Shown here piece after piece: positions 24,874 to 34,455 of a stretch of DNA of 34,455 nucleotides. The notes under the pieces were generated by a model. It saw only the letters and a list, made by a program, of their open reading frames with translations, did no database searches and was not told the DNA's origin. Numbering within the stretch: the first letter of the stretch is position 1; each line of letters begins with the position of its first letter. This DNA comes from an uncultured beta proteobacterium (GTDB lineage Bacteria; Pseudomonadota; Gammaproteobacteria; Burkholderiales; Burkholderiaceae_B). The DNA is taken from assembly GCA_903894155.1 (NCBI GenBank), contig CAITPF010000378.1:1-34455 (forward strand), in the 5' to 3' direction. The translations under genes were made by a program, and so were the position numbers.

Positions 24874-25881
24874 ATGCGCAAACCCGCCAGCGCGCGCGTG
24901 TGTGGCGCTTCGATGCTTGAATCCACCCTGTGCCTTCTGGCGCTGGTGCTTGCCGGATTCACGGTATTCGAGATCGCGCATTGGCATGTCACGCGCCATC
25001 TCGCGCGCCTGGCCCTGCATGCGGCTGCCCGCGACGGCGCGGTCACCAGCGCAAATCCGAAGGCTATTCTGTCCGCAGCGTCGACTGCCCTGTCGTCGCG
25101 CCACGCACTAACGCGGCATCTCTCCACAACACCTGCACGCAACGTTGCCAGTATCCCGGGGCAATTTGCCCGATCCGGCCTGCCGACCTGGCACATCGAA
25201 ATTCTCTCGCCGAGCGCGCCGATGTTCGCAGACTTTGCCGATGCCCGGCTTTCGCAAACTCAACGTCGCCCGACCATCCGCAACGACTTCCTCGCCGAGC
25301 AGCATGCTGCGCATCGCGCGCGCGGCTGGATCGACGGCGCCGGGCCGCAGTCGGGCAAGGATATCTTCGACGCGAATACCCTGCGCGTGAGGCTCACGGT
25401 GCTGCATGCTCCCCGGGTACCGGTCGTTGCGATGCTCGTTCGCGCGCTGCCCGCCACCGGCGACCGGATCAAGGACGCAGCGCATCGCAATGGATTGCTT
25501 GCAATCACGATCGAAGAAGACAGCGCAATGCACTCGCATCCGATGCTGTGGGCCGAAGCATCCCGACATCGTGACGATGCACTCCTCGCCAGCAGTGCAA
25601 GAAGCGCAGGGCCGCTTGCGGCAGGGGCTCAGCAAAAGGGCAACAGCGGTGACGCCCGCCTGCGAGGCCGGGAAGATGCGCTTGATGCGAGTCCGGGCGC
25701 AGGTACGGTGTCGGGCGCAGTATCTGGGACAAGCGCGTTCGCGAGCCCCACGCTCAGGGCTGAGTTCACGCCCATTGCAGATACGCTGGCCACGCGCCCA
25801 ACGCATGCCGCCGATCGTCTGAACATGTCGCCGGACACGGCGGCGCTTTGCGCAACATTGCTGTGCTGCCCGGCGAATTAA
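24874..25881 (+). CDS. TadE-like single-pass membrane protein, orphan
   Basis: A 335-residue protein resembling TadE-type pseudopilin-like proteins. A short basic N-terminus precedes the pattern ASMLESTLCLLALVLAGFTV, with Glu at the position typical of TadE, and one transmembrane helix (about residues 14-33), followed by an amphipathic helix HVTRHLARLALHAAARDGAV. The rest is extracytoplasmic in prediction, low in recognisable domains and Ala- and Arg-rich toward the C-terminus, ending in two Cys pairs' worth of cysteines (CATLLCCPAN). No other tad or pilus gene is nearby. The start is placed at the ATG at 24874; an in-frame GTG at 24850 is possible. The weakly conserved C-terminal half and GC-rich composition lower confidence that the whole frame is used. 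Confidence 0.6.
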   Translation: MRKPASARVCGASMLESTLCLLALVLAGFTVFEIAHWHVTRHLARLALHAAARDGAVTSANPKAILSAASTALSSRHALTRHLSTTPARNVASIPGQFARSGLPTWHIEILSPSAPMFADFADARLSQTQRRPTIRNDFLAEQHAAHRARGWIDGAGPQSGKDIFDANTLRVRLTVLHAPRVPVVAMLVRALPATGDRIKDAAHRNGLLAITIEEDSAMHSHPMLWAEASRHRDDALLASSARSAGPLAAGAQQKGNSGDARLRGREDALDASPGAGTVSGAVSGTSAFASPTLRAEFTPIADTLATRPTHAADRLNMSPDTAALCATLLCCPAN

Positions 25882-25897
25882 CGACGCCGGCGCGTCG
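25882..25897. terminator. Possible bidirectional terminator between convergent genes
   Basis: A 6-bp perfect stem, CGACGC at 25882-25887 and GCGTCG at 25892-25897, with a 4-base loop lies directly after the TadE-like stop codon and downstream of ftsB on the other strand. On the - strand it is followed by TTAATT, on the + strand by no T-run. Support is weak. Confidence 0.3.
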
Positions 25898-25968
25898 CCC
25901 ACCGCGCGTCAAGAGAAAGCCGCAACACAAAAAGCAATGGGTTCACCCGGCAAAACGGGAGATGCGCG

Positions 25969-26457
25969 TTACTGCGCGGGCTGGGTGCCAGCCGGTGGCG
26001 TCGAATTCACCGATGGCGCTGGTTTGGCGACAGGCTTGGGTGGCGGCTTGACAGGGGGCTTGGCAGGTGGCGCGGGCGGCTTGGTCGCAGCGGCGGAAGG
26101 CTTTGCATCCGAGGGCCTGGAAGCTGCCGCAGACGATGCGCCCGAGGGCTTGGCATCGGACACTTTCGATTCGGGCGGCTTGCCTTCCGGCGGCAGGATC
26201 TGGACGAACACTTCCGCGTTCCGGATCATGCCGAGCTCGCCACGGGCGCGCTCCTCGGCGGCCTCGGTGCCGCTACGCAAATCCTCCACTTCCGCGGCCA
26301 GCGCCGCGTTGCGCGCGCGCAGCCCGTCGTTGATGCTGCGTTGCGAGGCGACCTGTTCCTGCGAATCCCAAACGGCGAACCAGCCGCCGCGACCCATCCA
26401 CAAAGGGTACTGGATCAGCGCGACCAGAGCGATCAACACCAGCAGCAACAGACGCAT
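25969..26457 (-). CDS. ftsB: Cell division protein FtsB with long Pro/Ala/Lys tail
   Basis: A 162-residue divisome protein that bridges FtsQ and FtsL at the septum. Residues 1-20 form the transmembrane helix ([20 protein letters not shown]), followed by the conserved short linker GRGGW and a coiled coil (about residues 30-75: [20 protein letters not shown]), then [15 protein letters not shown], all standard FtsB. The canonical protein is about 90-105 residues; here a further 70 residues rich in Pro, Ala, Lys and Ser follow, with repeats such as [16 protein letters not shown]. This tail should be disordered and periplasmic. The gene sits 51 bases after eno, the conserved position in proteobacteria, and is the last gene of the pyrG-kdsA-eno-ftsB group. 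Confidence 0.93.
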   Translation of the reverse strand: MRLLLLVLIALVALIQYPLWMGRGGWFAVWDSQEQVASQRSINDGLRARNAALAAEVEDLRSGTEAAEERARGELGMIRNAEVFVQILPPEGKPPESKVSDAKPSGASSAAASRPSDAKPSAAATKPPAPPAKPPVKPPPKPVAKPAPSVNSTPPAGTQPAQ

Positions 26458-26508
26458 ACAGCCCCAGGTTGGGCGACGCTACCAGGGGTGCGTCGCCCGC
26501 ATGCGCGA

Positions 26509-27804
<1,296 letters not shown>

Positions 27805-27817
27805 CTAAAAAATAAAA

Positions 27818-28668
27818 TCACGTGAACGATGTTTCCAGAAATCCATGCTGCTTGACGACGCGATCGAGATCCACGAGGGTTGCCAGCAGATTCTTCATGC
27901 TCGCCAGCGGGACAGCGTTCGGGCCATCGGACTTGGCTTTGGCAGGATCCGGGTGGGTTTCCATGAACAGGCCGGAAACGCCCGCCGCCACGGCGGCACG
28001 CGCCAGCACCGGCACGAACTCGCGCTGGCCGCCCGACGATGACCCCTGGCCACCGGGCAACTGGACCGAGTGCGTTGCATCAAAAACAACCGGGCAACCG
28101 GTTTCGCGCATGATCGCGAGCGACCGCATATCGGACACCAGGTTGTTGTAACCGAACGAGACGCCTCGCTCGCACACCATGATGCCGTCACGCACCCCGG
28201 CGGCGGCGGCGGCCGCGCGCGCCTTGATCACCACCTGAAGCATGTCGTGCGGCGCCAGGAACTGGCCCTTCTTGATGTTGACCGGCTTGCCGCTCGCGGC
28301 GCAGGCATGGATGAAATCCGTCTGGCGGCAGAGGAAGGCCGGCGTCTGCAGGACATCGACCACTGCGGCGACCGCGGCGACCTGCTCCGTATCGTGCACG
28401 TCGGTCAGCACCGGTACATTGAACGCGGCGCGAACGTCGGCCAGGATTTGCAGGCCCTCGTCCATCCCGGGCCCGCGAAACGAAGTTCCCGAACTGCGGT
28501 TCGCCTTGTCGAACGAACTCTTGTAGATAAAGGGAATGCCAAGCCCGGCCGTGATATCACGCAACGCCCCGGCGGTATCCATCGCCATCTGGCGCGACTC
28601 GATGACGCACGGACCCGCGATCAGGAAAAACGGCTGGTCGAGCCCGACGTCAAATCCGCAGAGCTTCA

Positions 28669-28669
<1 letters not shown>
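27818..28669 (-). CDS. kdsA: 3-deoxy-8-phosphooctulonate synthase
   Basis: A 283-residue cytoplasmic enzyme that joins arabinose 5-phosphate and phosphoenolpyruvate to make Kdo 8-phosphate for lipopolysaccharide inner core. Recognisable segments are [14 protein letters not shown] near the N-terminus, the substrate loop [26 protein letters not shown], and [20 protein letters not shown]. The SFDKANRSS loop is the phosphate-binding signature of the family. A Cys in [12 protein letters not shown] is as in other KdsA proteins. The start ATG overlaps the pyrG stop as TGATG, so translation is coupled. Length is normal (about 280-285). Confidence 0.98.
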
Positions 28670-30344
<1,675 letters not shown>

Positions 30345-30359
30345 ATGCAGGAAATTTGA

Positions 30360-30365
30360 ATTATA
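30360..30365 (-). promoter_or_regulatory. -10 element of pyrG
   Basis: A perfect TATAAT on the - strand overlaps the 3' end of the aminopeptidase gene, 41 bases before the pyrG start. The -35 region 17 bases upstream reads TGCTCA, only a partial match to TTGACA. It gives an expected leader of about 35 bases. Confidence 0.55.
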
Positions 30366-32202
30366 GCCGCCCGTCCCGACTTTGAGCAGAAAGAATCGGT
30401 TCGGTGCGCTGCAGCATCCAGCTCAGCGCCGCCCCTTCAAGCAGGGGCGCGAGGCGGCTGCGGACCTCTGCATGGTAGGCGTCGAGCCAGACGATTTCGT
30501 CGGGCCGCATCTGGTCCGGCAGCACGCACCGGGTGTCGATCGGACACAGGGTGAGCGTCTCGAACTCAAGGAATTCTCCGAACTCGGAAACGCCTGCGTG
30601 CCGGTTGCAGACGAGGTTTTCGATTCGGATCCCCCACCGGCCAGGCCGGTAAAGCCCGGGTTCGTTGGAGGTGATCATGCCAGGCTGCATGGCGGTGTGC
30701 GGCAAGGGCGCCGCGCGGTAGGAGATCACCTGGGGGCCCTCATGGACGTTCAGGTAGTAACCGACACCATGGCCGGTGCCGTGTCCGTATTCGGCAAGCC
30801 GCTCCCACAGGGGCGCGCGCGCAACCGCGTCGAGCATCGGGCCGGGCATGCCCTTCGGGAACCGCAAACGGGAGAGCGAAATCATGGCGCGCAACACGGC
30901 GGTGTAATCCTCCTTCTGCTCCACGGTCGGATCCCCGACAGGCACGACACGGGTGATGTCGGTCGTGCCCCCCAGGTATTGGGCGCCGGAGTCGATCAGC
31001 AGCAGGCCGTCCCCGTGGATGCGCGCGTGCGCCCCGGGCGTCGCACGGTAGTGGGGCATGGCGCCGTTGGCATTAAACGCGGCAATGGTGCCGAAGCTGC
31101 GCGACACGAACTGCGGATTGCGCGCGCGCTCCCGGGTCACGACCTCGTCAATTGTCAATTCAGTGAGTGTTTCGGTGTCGCGCGCCGCGATCGCCACCTC
31201 TAGCCAGGCAAAGAAGGCGCATAGCGCAGCGCCATCGATTTCCATGGCCCGCCGGACGTTGCTCAGTTCAAAATCCGTTTTTTGTGACTTGAAGTACTGC
31301 GTCGGGTTCATAGCCCGTACGAGGTGCGCCTGCGCGGCGTCGGCGAGCGTGCAGCACACCCGCGCAGGATCGACCAGCAGATTGTCAGATTCGGCGAGCG
31401 CTGCCAGGGCCTCTGCGACCGCTTCATAGGGTTCGACGCGGATTTGATCCTCGGCTAGGGCGAGCACGAGCTGCTCAGGAATCTTGCCCGCGCCGACAAA
31501 CAGCGTTGCGCCGTCGACGCCGATCAGAGCGTGCGCCAGGAAAACCGGGTTGAAATCGACATCCGCCCCCCGGAGGTTGAAGAGCCACGCCAGGTCATCG
31601 AGCGTCGAGATCAGGTGCCATTGGGCCTGATGCTGACGCATGGCATCGCGCAATCGCGCCAGCTTATGCGCTCGTGATTCTCCGGCCAGGTCGAGCGCAA
31701 GATCGCGCACCGGCGCCGCGGGAAGTGCCGGGCGATCGTGCCAGCAGAGGCCGGGCAAATCCAGATCAAGCACCAGTGCGATGCTGCGCGAACGCAGCAG
31801 GTCGCCCAGCACATCGCGCGCCGCCAGGGATAGCGCCCTGCCGTCGACGGCCACGACCGCGCCCTGCGCAAGGTGATGTGCCAGCCACTCGGTGTGGGAT
31901 GGATCCGCTGCGCTGGCGGTCTTCATGAGGCTGAAGCCAGAGCCGGCAAGTTCGGACTCGGCCTGAACCCAATAGCGGCTGTCAACCCAAAGGCCGGCAA
32001 AACCCGCTGTCACGACCACGGTGCCGACAGAGCCGGTAAAGCCTGTGAGCCACTGGCGGATCTGCCAGTGGTCCGGCAAGTACTCGGAAAGGTGAGGGTC
32101 GGCCGAGGGAACGAGGCATGCGGTCACGCCCTGCGCGTGCATGGCGGCGCGCAGTGCGGCGAGCGAATCGTGCACGGATTGAGGCGTAAGAGGCGGTTTC
32201 AT
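30361..32202 (-). CDS. Aminopeptidase P family Xaa-Pro aminopeptidase (M24B)
   Basis: A 613-residue cytoplasmic metallopeptidase removing N-terminal residues that precede proline. It has the three-domain layout of the long aminopeptidase P form: two creatinase-like N-terminal domains (HLSEYLPDHWQIRQWLTGFTG and WVDSRYWVQAESEL in the first) and a pita-bread catalytic domain. The dinuclear metal ligands are about Asp404 in LIDSGAQYLGG, Asp415 in TDITR, His478 in HGTGHGVG, Glu514 in NEPGLY and Glu528 in IENLV. The chosen ATG at 32202 overlaps the stop of the M55 gene upstream by 4 bp; the frame stays open to 32361 inside that gene, which is not a plausible start. It is co-translated with a D-aminopeptidase, suggesting peptide catabolism. 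Confidence 0.93.
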   Translation of the reverse strand: MKPPLTPQSVHDSLAALRAAMHAQGVTACLVPSADPHLSEYLPDHWQIRQWLTGFTGSVGTVVVTAGFAGLWVDSRYWVQAESELAGSGFSLMKTASAADPSHTEWLAHHLAQGAVVAVDGRALSLAARDVLGDLLRSRSIALVLDLDLPGLCWHDRPALPAAPVRDLALDLAGESRAHKLARLRDAMRQHQAQWHLISTLDDLAWLFNLRGADVDFNPVFLAHALIGVDGATLFVGAGKIPEQLVLALAEDQIRVEPYEAVAEALAALAESDNLLVDPARVCCTLADAAQAHLVRAMNPTQYFKSQKTDFELSNVRRAMEIDGAALCAFFAWLEVAIAARDTETLTELTIDEVVTRERARNPQFVSRSFGTIAAFNANGAMPHYRATPGAHARIHGDGLLLIDSGAQYLGGTTDITRVVPVGDPTVEQKEDYTAVLRAMISLSRLRFPKGMPGPMLDAVARAPLWERLAEYGHGTGHGVGYYLNVHEGPQVISYRAAPLPHTAMQPGMITSNEPGLYRPGRWGIRIENLVCNRHAGVSEFGEFLEFETLTLCPIDTRCVLPDQMRPDEIVWLDAYHAEVRSRLAPLLEGAALSWMLQRTEPILSAQSRDGRL

Positions 32203-33035
32203 CTCAACATGTAGGACATTGCGGACAGGCTGTTGAGCGTACGGATGGCATCCTGCATGCTGGCGGCGACAAACCGCACGGTCACGCCATCCAGACGCGA
32301 GAGCGCCGGCCAGGTGCAGAACAGATCGGCGATGGCGGGCCCCTGCGTGGTCAGCAGGCACTCGACCGGGGGCGCGACCAGCAGCGACTGCGCCGGCTCG
32401 ACCCGGGCCGGGTCGGCAAGCTCCTGCACGGCGAGCTGGGCGGCCTGCTCGATCGAAGCCTGGGCTTCCGCCGGTGCCATGGTCACACCGCTGGAATGGC
32501 TGTAGGCGACCTTGGTCTGGACCCAGCGCGCGCCGGGGAAGAATTCGCGGTTCTCGTCGATGAAAACGTCGTCGCCGGATCCCAGAATGACAGGCACGCC
32601 AGCCTCAGCGGCGAGTGCGCCATAGAGTCCTGCCTCGCCGAGCTCCATCCCGTTGACGGTGACGCGGGCGAACGCAAAACTGTTGATCGTGTGGGCGAGG
32701 ATGCCGCGCCCCTGCGCGCGCGAGTGGTAGCCGATCATCATCACGCCTTCGCATTCAGGATCGAGGCCACCCATCATGCCGAGGTAGCGTGGCTTGCCAA
32801 GGACAAACAGGGCACGCGTATCCAGGCTGTCGGGCAACAGGTTGCGGTAGGTACCGTGAGAATCGTTGACCAGCACCTCGGTGGCGCCACCGGCGAAGGC
32901 GCCGCGAATCGCCGCGTTGGCCTCGTCGGTCATCCAGCGGCGCGCGCGCTCATACTCGCCGTTGCCCGGTCGTGTCTGTTCGGCGTTGAAAACGCCCGCA
33001 ATGCCTTCAATGTCGACGGAAATGAGGATCTTCAA
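32199..33035 (-). CDS. dppA: M55-family D-aminopeptidase (DppA-like), TTG start
   Basis: A 278-residue zinc peptidase of the DppA family, which cleaves D-Ala-containing peptides. With translation starting at the TTG at 33035, the metal ligands fall at the positions known for Bacillus DppA: Asp8 and Glu10 in SVDIEG, His60 in NDSHG and His104 in IGYHS. The catalytic His115 in ILAHT follows, with Glu134 close to the expected last ligand. An AGGGAG ribosome binding site lies 9 bases before this TTG. The frame is open to another TTG at 33071, which would add 12 residues and is less likely. It overlaps the aminopeptidase gene by 4 bp. With that gene it may recycle cell-wall or dietary peptides; no dpp transporter is visible in the window. 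Confidence 0.88.
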   Translation of the reverse strand: MKILISVDIEGIAGVFNAEQTRPGNGEYERARRWMTDEANAAIRGAFAGGATEVLVNDSHGTYRNLLPDSLDTRALFVLGKPRYLGMMGGLDPECEGVMMIGYHSRAQGRGILAHTINSFAFARVTVNGMELGEAGLYGALAAEAGVPVILGSGDDVFIDENREFFPGARWVQTKVAYSHSSGVTMAPAEAQASIEQAAQLAVQELADPARVEPAQSLLVAPPVECLLTTQGPAIADLFCTWPALSRLDGVTVRFVAASMQDAIRTLNSLSAMSYMLR

Positions 33036-33072
33036 GGCATCTTGCTCCCTGGGCGGCGTCGAAGCGGGCAAC

Positions 33073-33708
33073 TCATGCGCCCTTGCGTCGCGCCCGGAAC
33101 CAGGCGATTAAACCAGGTAGCAGCGAAACGATGATGATGCCGATGATGACGGCGGTCAGGTGGTCGCGCACGAAAGGCAGGTTTCCGAAGAGGTACCCGG
33201 CCGCGGTCAGCGAGACGACCCAGAGCAGGCCGCCCGACACGTTGAACATGAAAAACTTGCGGGGATTCATGCGGGCGAATCCGGCGACAAACGGCGCCAT
33301 GGTGCGCGCAATGGGCAGGAACCTGGCAATGATGATGGTCTGGCCGCCATAACGGTCGAAGAAGCCCTGGGTATAGGCCATGCGTGCCGGGCTGACGAGT
33401 TTGGTTCGGTTGATCAGGGCCTGGCCAAACCAGCGGCCGATGGAGTAGTTGACGGCGTCTCCGGTGATGGCCGCGACAGAAAGAAGGGCCATGAGGGTGG
33501 CGAGATCCATTTTGCCCATGGCGCAGATGGCGCCGGCGACAAAGAGCAGGGAGTCGCCCGGGAGGAAGTTGGCGAAGACCAGGCCGGTTTCCGAAAAAAT
33601 GATGACAAAGAGCAAGGCATAGATCCAGTTGCCGTGGTCGGCGATGAACTGGAGCATCGTTTTGTCGATGTGGAGCAGGAGGTCAAAGAGGCTGGACACG
33701 GTGTCCAT
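33073..33708 (-). CDS. DedA family membrane protein
   Basis: A 211-residue inner-membrane protein of the DedA (SNARE-associated/VTT) family, a group linked to membrane-lipid flipping (undecaprenyl phosphate), proton-motive-force homeostasis and drug tolerance. The conserved core is FSETGLVFANFLPGDSLLF, with the E-T-G and F-x-P-G-D residues, followed by GDAVNYSIGRWFG and the FLPIARTMAPFVAG segment with its conserved Arg. About five hydrophobic segments are seen, as usual. An AAGGA ribosome binding site precedes the ATG at 33708 by 9 bases. It ends 37 bases before the DppA-like start, so the two are probably co-transcribed; a lipid-carrier role would fit with D-amino-acid peptide recycling, but that link is inferred. 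Confidence 0.92.
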   Translation of the reverse strand: MDTVSSLFDLLLHIDKTMLQFIADHGNWIYALLFVIIFSETGLVFANFLPGDSLLFVAGAICAMGKMDLATLMALLSVAAITGDAVNYSIGRWFGQALINRTKLVSPARMAYTQGFFDRYGGQTIIIARFLPIARTMAPFVAGFARMNPRKFFMFNVSGGLLWVVSLTAAGYLFGNLPFVRDHLTAVIIGIIIVSLLPGLIAWFRARRKGA

Positions 33709-34154
33709 GGAGTCAAATCCTTAGTTGGGGCGGACGATCTCGCGGGGGATCGTTGCGTGATTTTGATGGGGCATTGTAGCTTTGGTGGGGTGCCGCTTCC
33801 GATTTAAAGGGACGGCGATCGGGGCGGGCAGCGGGTTGAACCAGCGCAGTCGGCCAGAAGTTGCCCGTCGTGACGCCTGCGCGAAGCGGACAGTTAGAAG
33901 ATAACGCCATTACCGCAGCCGCCAGGAGCGAGAAAGCACGTTGACCGCCCATTTTGAAGAGCAAGGTCCGGTCTTCCAATGATCGACTGAGCGCCTCGGG
34001 TCGGTCGGCGACTGTCATTGTCCCTGCGTGACCGACGCTTCCCGACCTGTACGAACGCGGCCCCCGCGCTGGGGCCGCCTGGCATGTCTCGTTCGAGGGA
34101 ACAAGCGTTGAGGATACAAGTCGCGGCTATACAACATTGCACCTGCGCAGGGCT
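33709..34154. other. 446-base stretch without a convincing gene
   Basis: This gap lies between the DedA gene and the amino-acid permease. It contains a perfect 8-bp GC-rich inverted repeat, GCGGCCCC (34057-34064) with GGGGCCGC (34071-34078), lacking a T-run on either strand. A TACAAT on the - strand at 33773-33778 could be the -10 of dedA, though its -35 is poor. Short frames here (up to 101 codons on the - strand at 33713-34018) have no recognisable protein or ribosome binding site. I see no tRNA. Confidence 0.5.
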
Positions 34155-34455
34155 CTACTGCCGGAACTCCCGGGCTGCCCGCTTTTCATCAACGACCTTG
34201 CGGCGGAACTTTGCCACAGCGAGCGCGTATTCGGGACTATTCCGGGTTTGAAGCCAAAATAGCACCGCGAGCAGGGCGAACCACATGGGCAGAATGTAAA
34301 GTGCAGTTCGGGTGTCGTCACTGAGCGTGAGTGCGTAGATGACGACCCCGAAAAAAGCAAGAATCACGTATGGCATAAATCGACCGAACGGCATCTTGAA
34401 CTTGGACGCGAGGTGCGCCTGCGGCAAACGGCGCCTGTACGCGATGTAGACAGCC
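34155..34455 (-). CDS. Amino-acid permease (APC superfamily), 3' end only
   Basis: The open frame runs off the right edge, so only the C-terminal 99 residues or so are seen. Reading inwards from the edge gives AVYIAYRRRLPQAHLASKFK, then MPFGRFMPYVILAFFGVVIY and a second hydrophobic stretch (ALYILPMWFALLAVLFWL), ending in a charged tail DEKRAAREFRQ. A basic loop followed by KFKMPFGRFMPY and two closing helices is the typical end of AroP/GabP/ProY-type permeases, which import amino acids with protons. Substrate specificity is not readable from this end. Its location by peptidases is consistent with amino-acid use. The TTG at 34427 is an internal leucine codon, not a start. Confidence 0.82.
   Translation of the reverse strand, partial: AVYIAYRRRLPQAHLASKFKMPFGRFMPYVILAFFGVVIYALTLSDDTRTALYILPMWFALLAVLFWLQTRNSPEYALAVAKFRRKVVDEKRAAREFRQ

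Noticed and set aside
32203-32361. 53-residue N-terminal extension of the aminopeptidase
   Set aside because: It lies wholly inside the M55 gene in another frame and is unlike the aminopeptidase P family start.
33713-34018. 101-codon frame on the - strand upstream of dedA
   Set aside because: It has one hydrophobic stretch but no ribosome binding site, no recognisable motif, a low-complexity Pro/Arg end, and reaches the dedA start region.

Overview
The window is a high-GC, densely packed stretch of bacterial chromosome, most like a member of the Burkholderiales (Betaproteobacteria), perhaps an Alcaligenaceae relative. This placement is an inference. It rests on the gene orders leuS-lptE-holA-proA and pyrG-kdsA-eno-ftsB, a BktB-type thiolase, a Bug/TctC-type periplasmic binding protein and the codon use. 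I see no rRNA, tRNA, insertion sequence, prophage or CRISPR array. Almost all of it reads as vertically inherited core and metabolic genes.

Layout. Positions 1-5113 hold lipid and redox metabolism plus efflux: a bktB-like thiolase (-), a luciferase-like flavin oxidoreductase (+), a cyclopropane-fatty-acid synthase-type methyltransferase (-) and a Bcr/CflA drug exporter (+). Positions 5110-5676 are a compact rpmB-rpmG ribosomal operon with a promoter and a clear intrinsic terminator. Positions 5712-13879 are a long + strand run: leuS, lptE, holA, proA, a HemJ-like protein and an RlmL-type 23S rRNA methyltransferase with a remarkable Ser-Arg repeat region at its N-terminus. Positions 13892-18239 hold a small unknown gene behind a consensus-like promoter, an RDD membrane protein, an acyl-CoA synthetase with a Gly-Asn-Ser repeat tail, a gamma-carbonic anhydrase and hslO (Hsp33).

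Positions 18309-23645 are the most distinctive part: an apparent operon of a dihydropyrimidinase-like amidohydrolase, a 119-residue protein I do not recognise, a COG0523/CobW GTPase (putative metallochaperone), an asparaginase-family enzyme lacking the usual catalytic Asp, and a TAXI-type solute-binding protein with two membrane segments and a coiled coil. The first three overlap by 4 bp at their start/stop codons. The arrangement suggests uptake and amide-bond hydrolysis of a nitrogen compound, with metal delivery to the amidohydrolase. The substrate and the role of the small protein are unknown. This is my best candidate for an undescribed system, but the evidence is context only.

Positions 23699-34455 are mostly on the - strand. 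They hold an orphan Bug-type binding protein, a TadE-like protein (+), then ftsB, eno, kdsA and pyrG (cell division, glycolysis, Kdo and CTP synthesis). Further along are a peptide-degrading pair (M24 aminopeptidase P and M55 D-aminopeptidase, 4-bp overlap), a DedA protein, a 446-base stretch without a convincing gene, and the 3' end of an amino-acid permease cut by the window edge.
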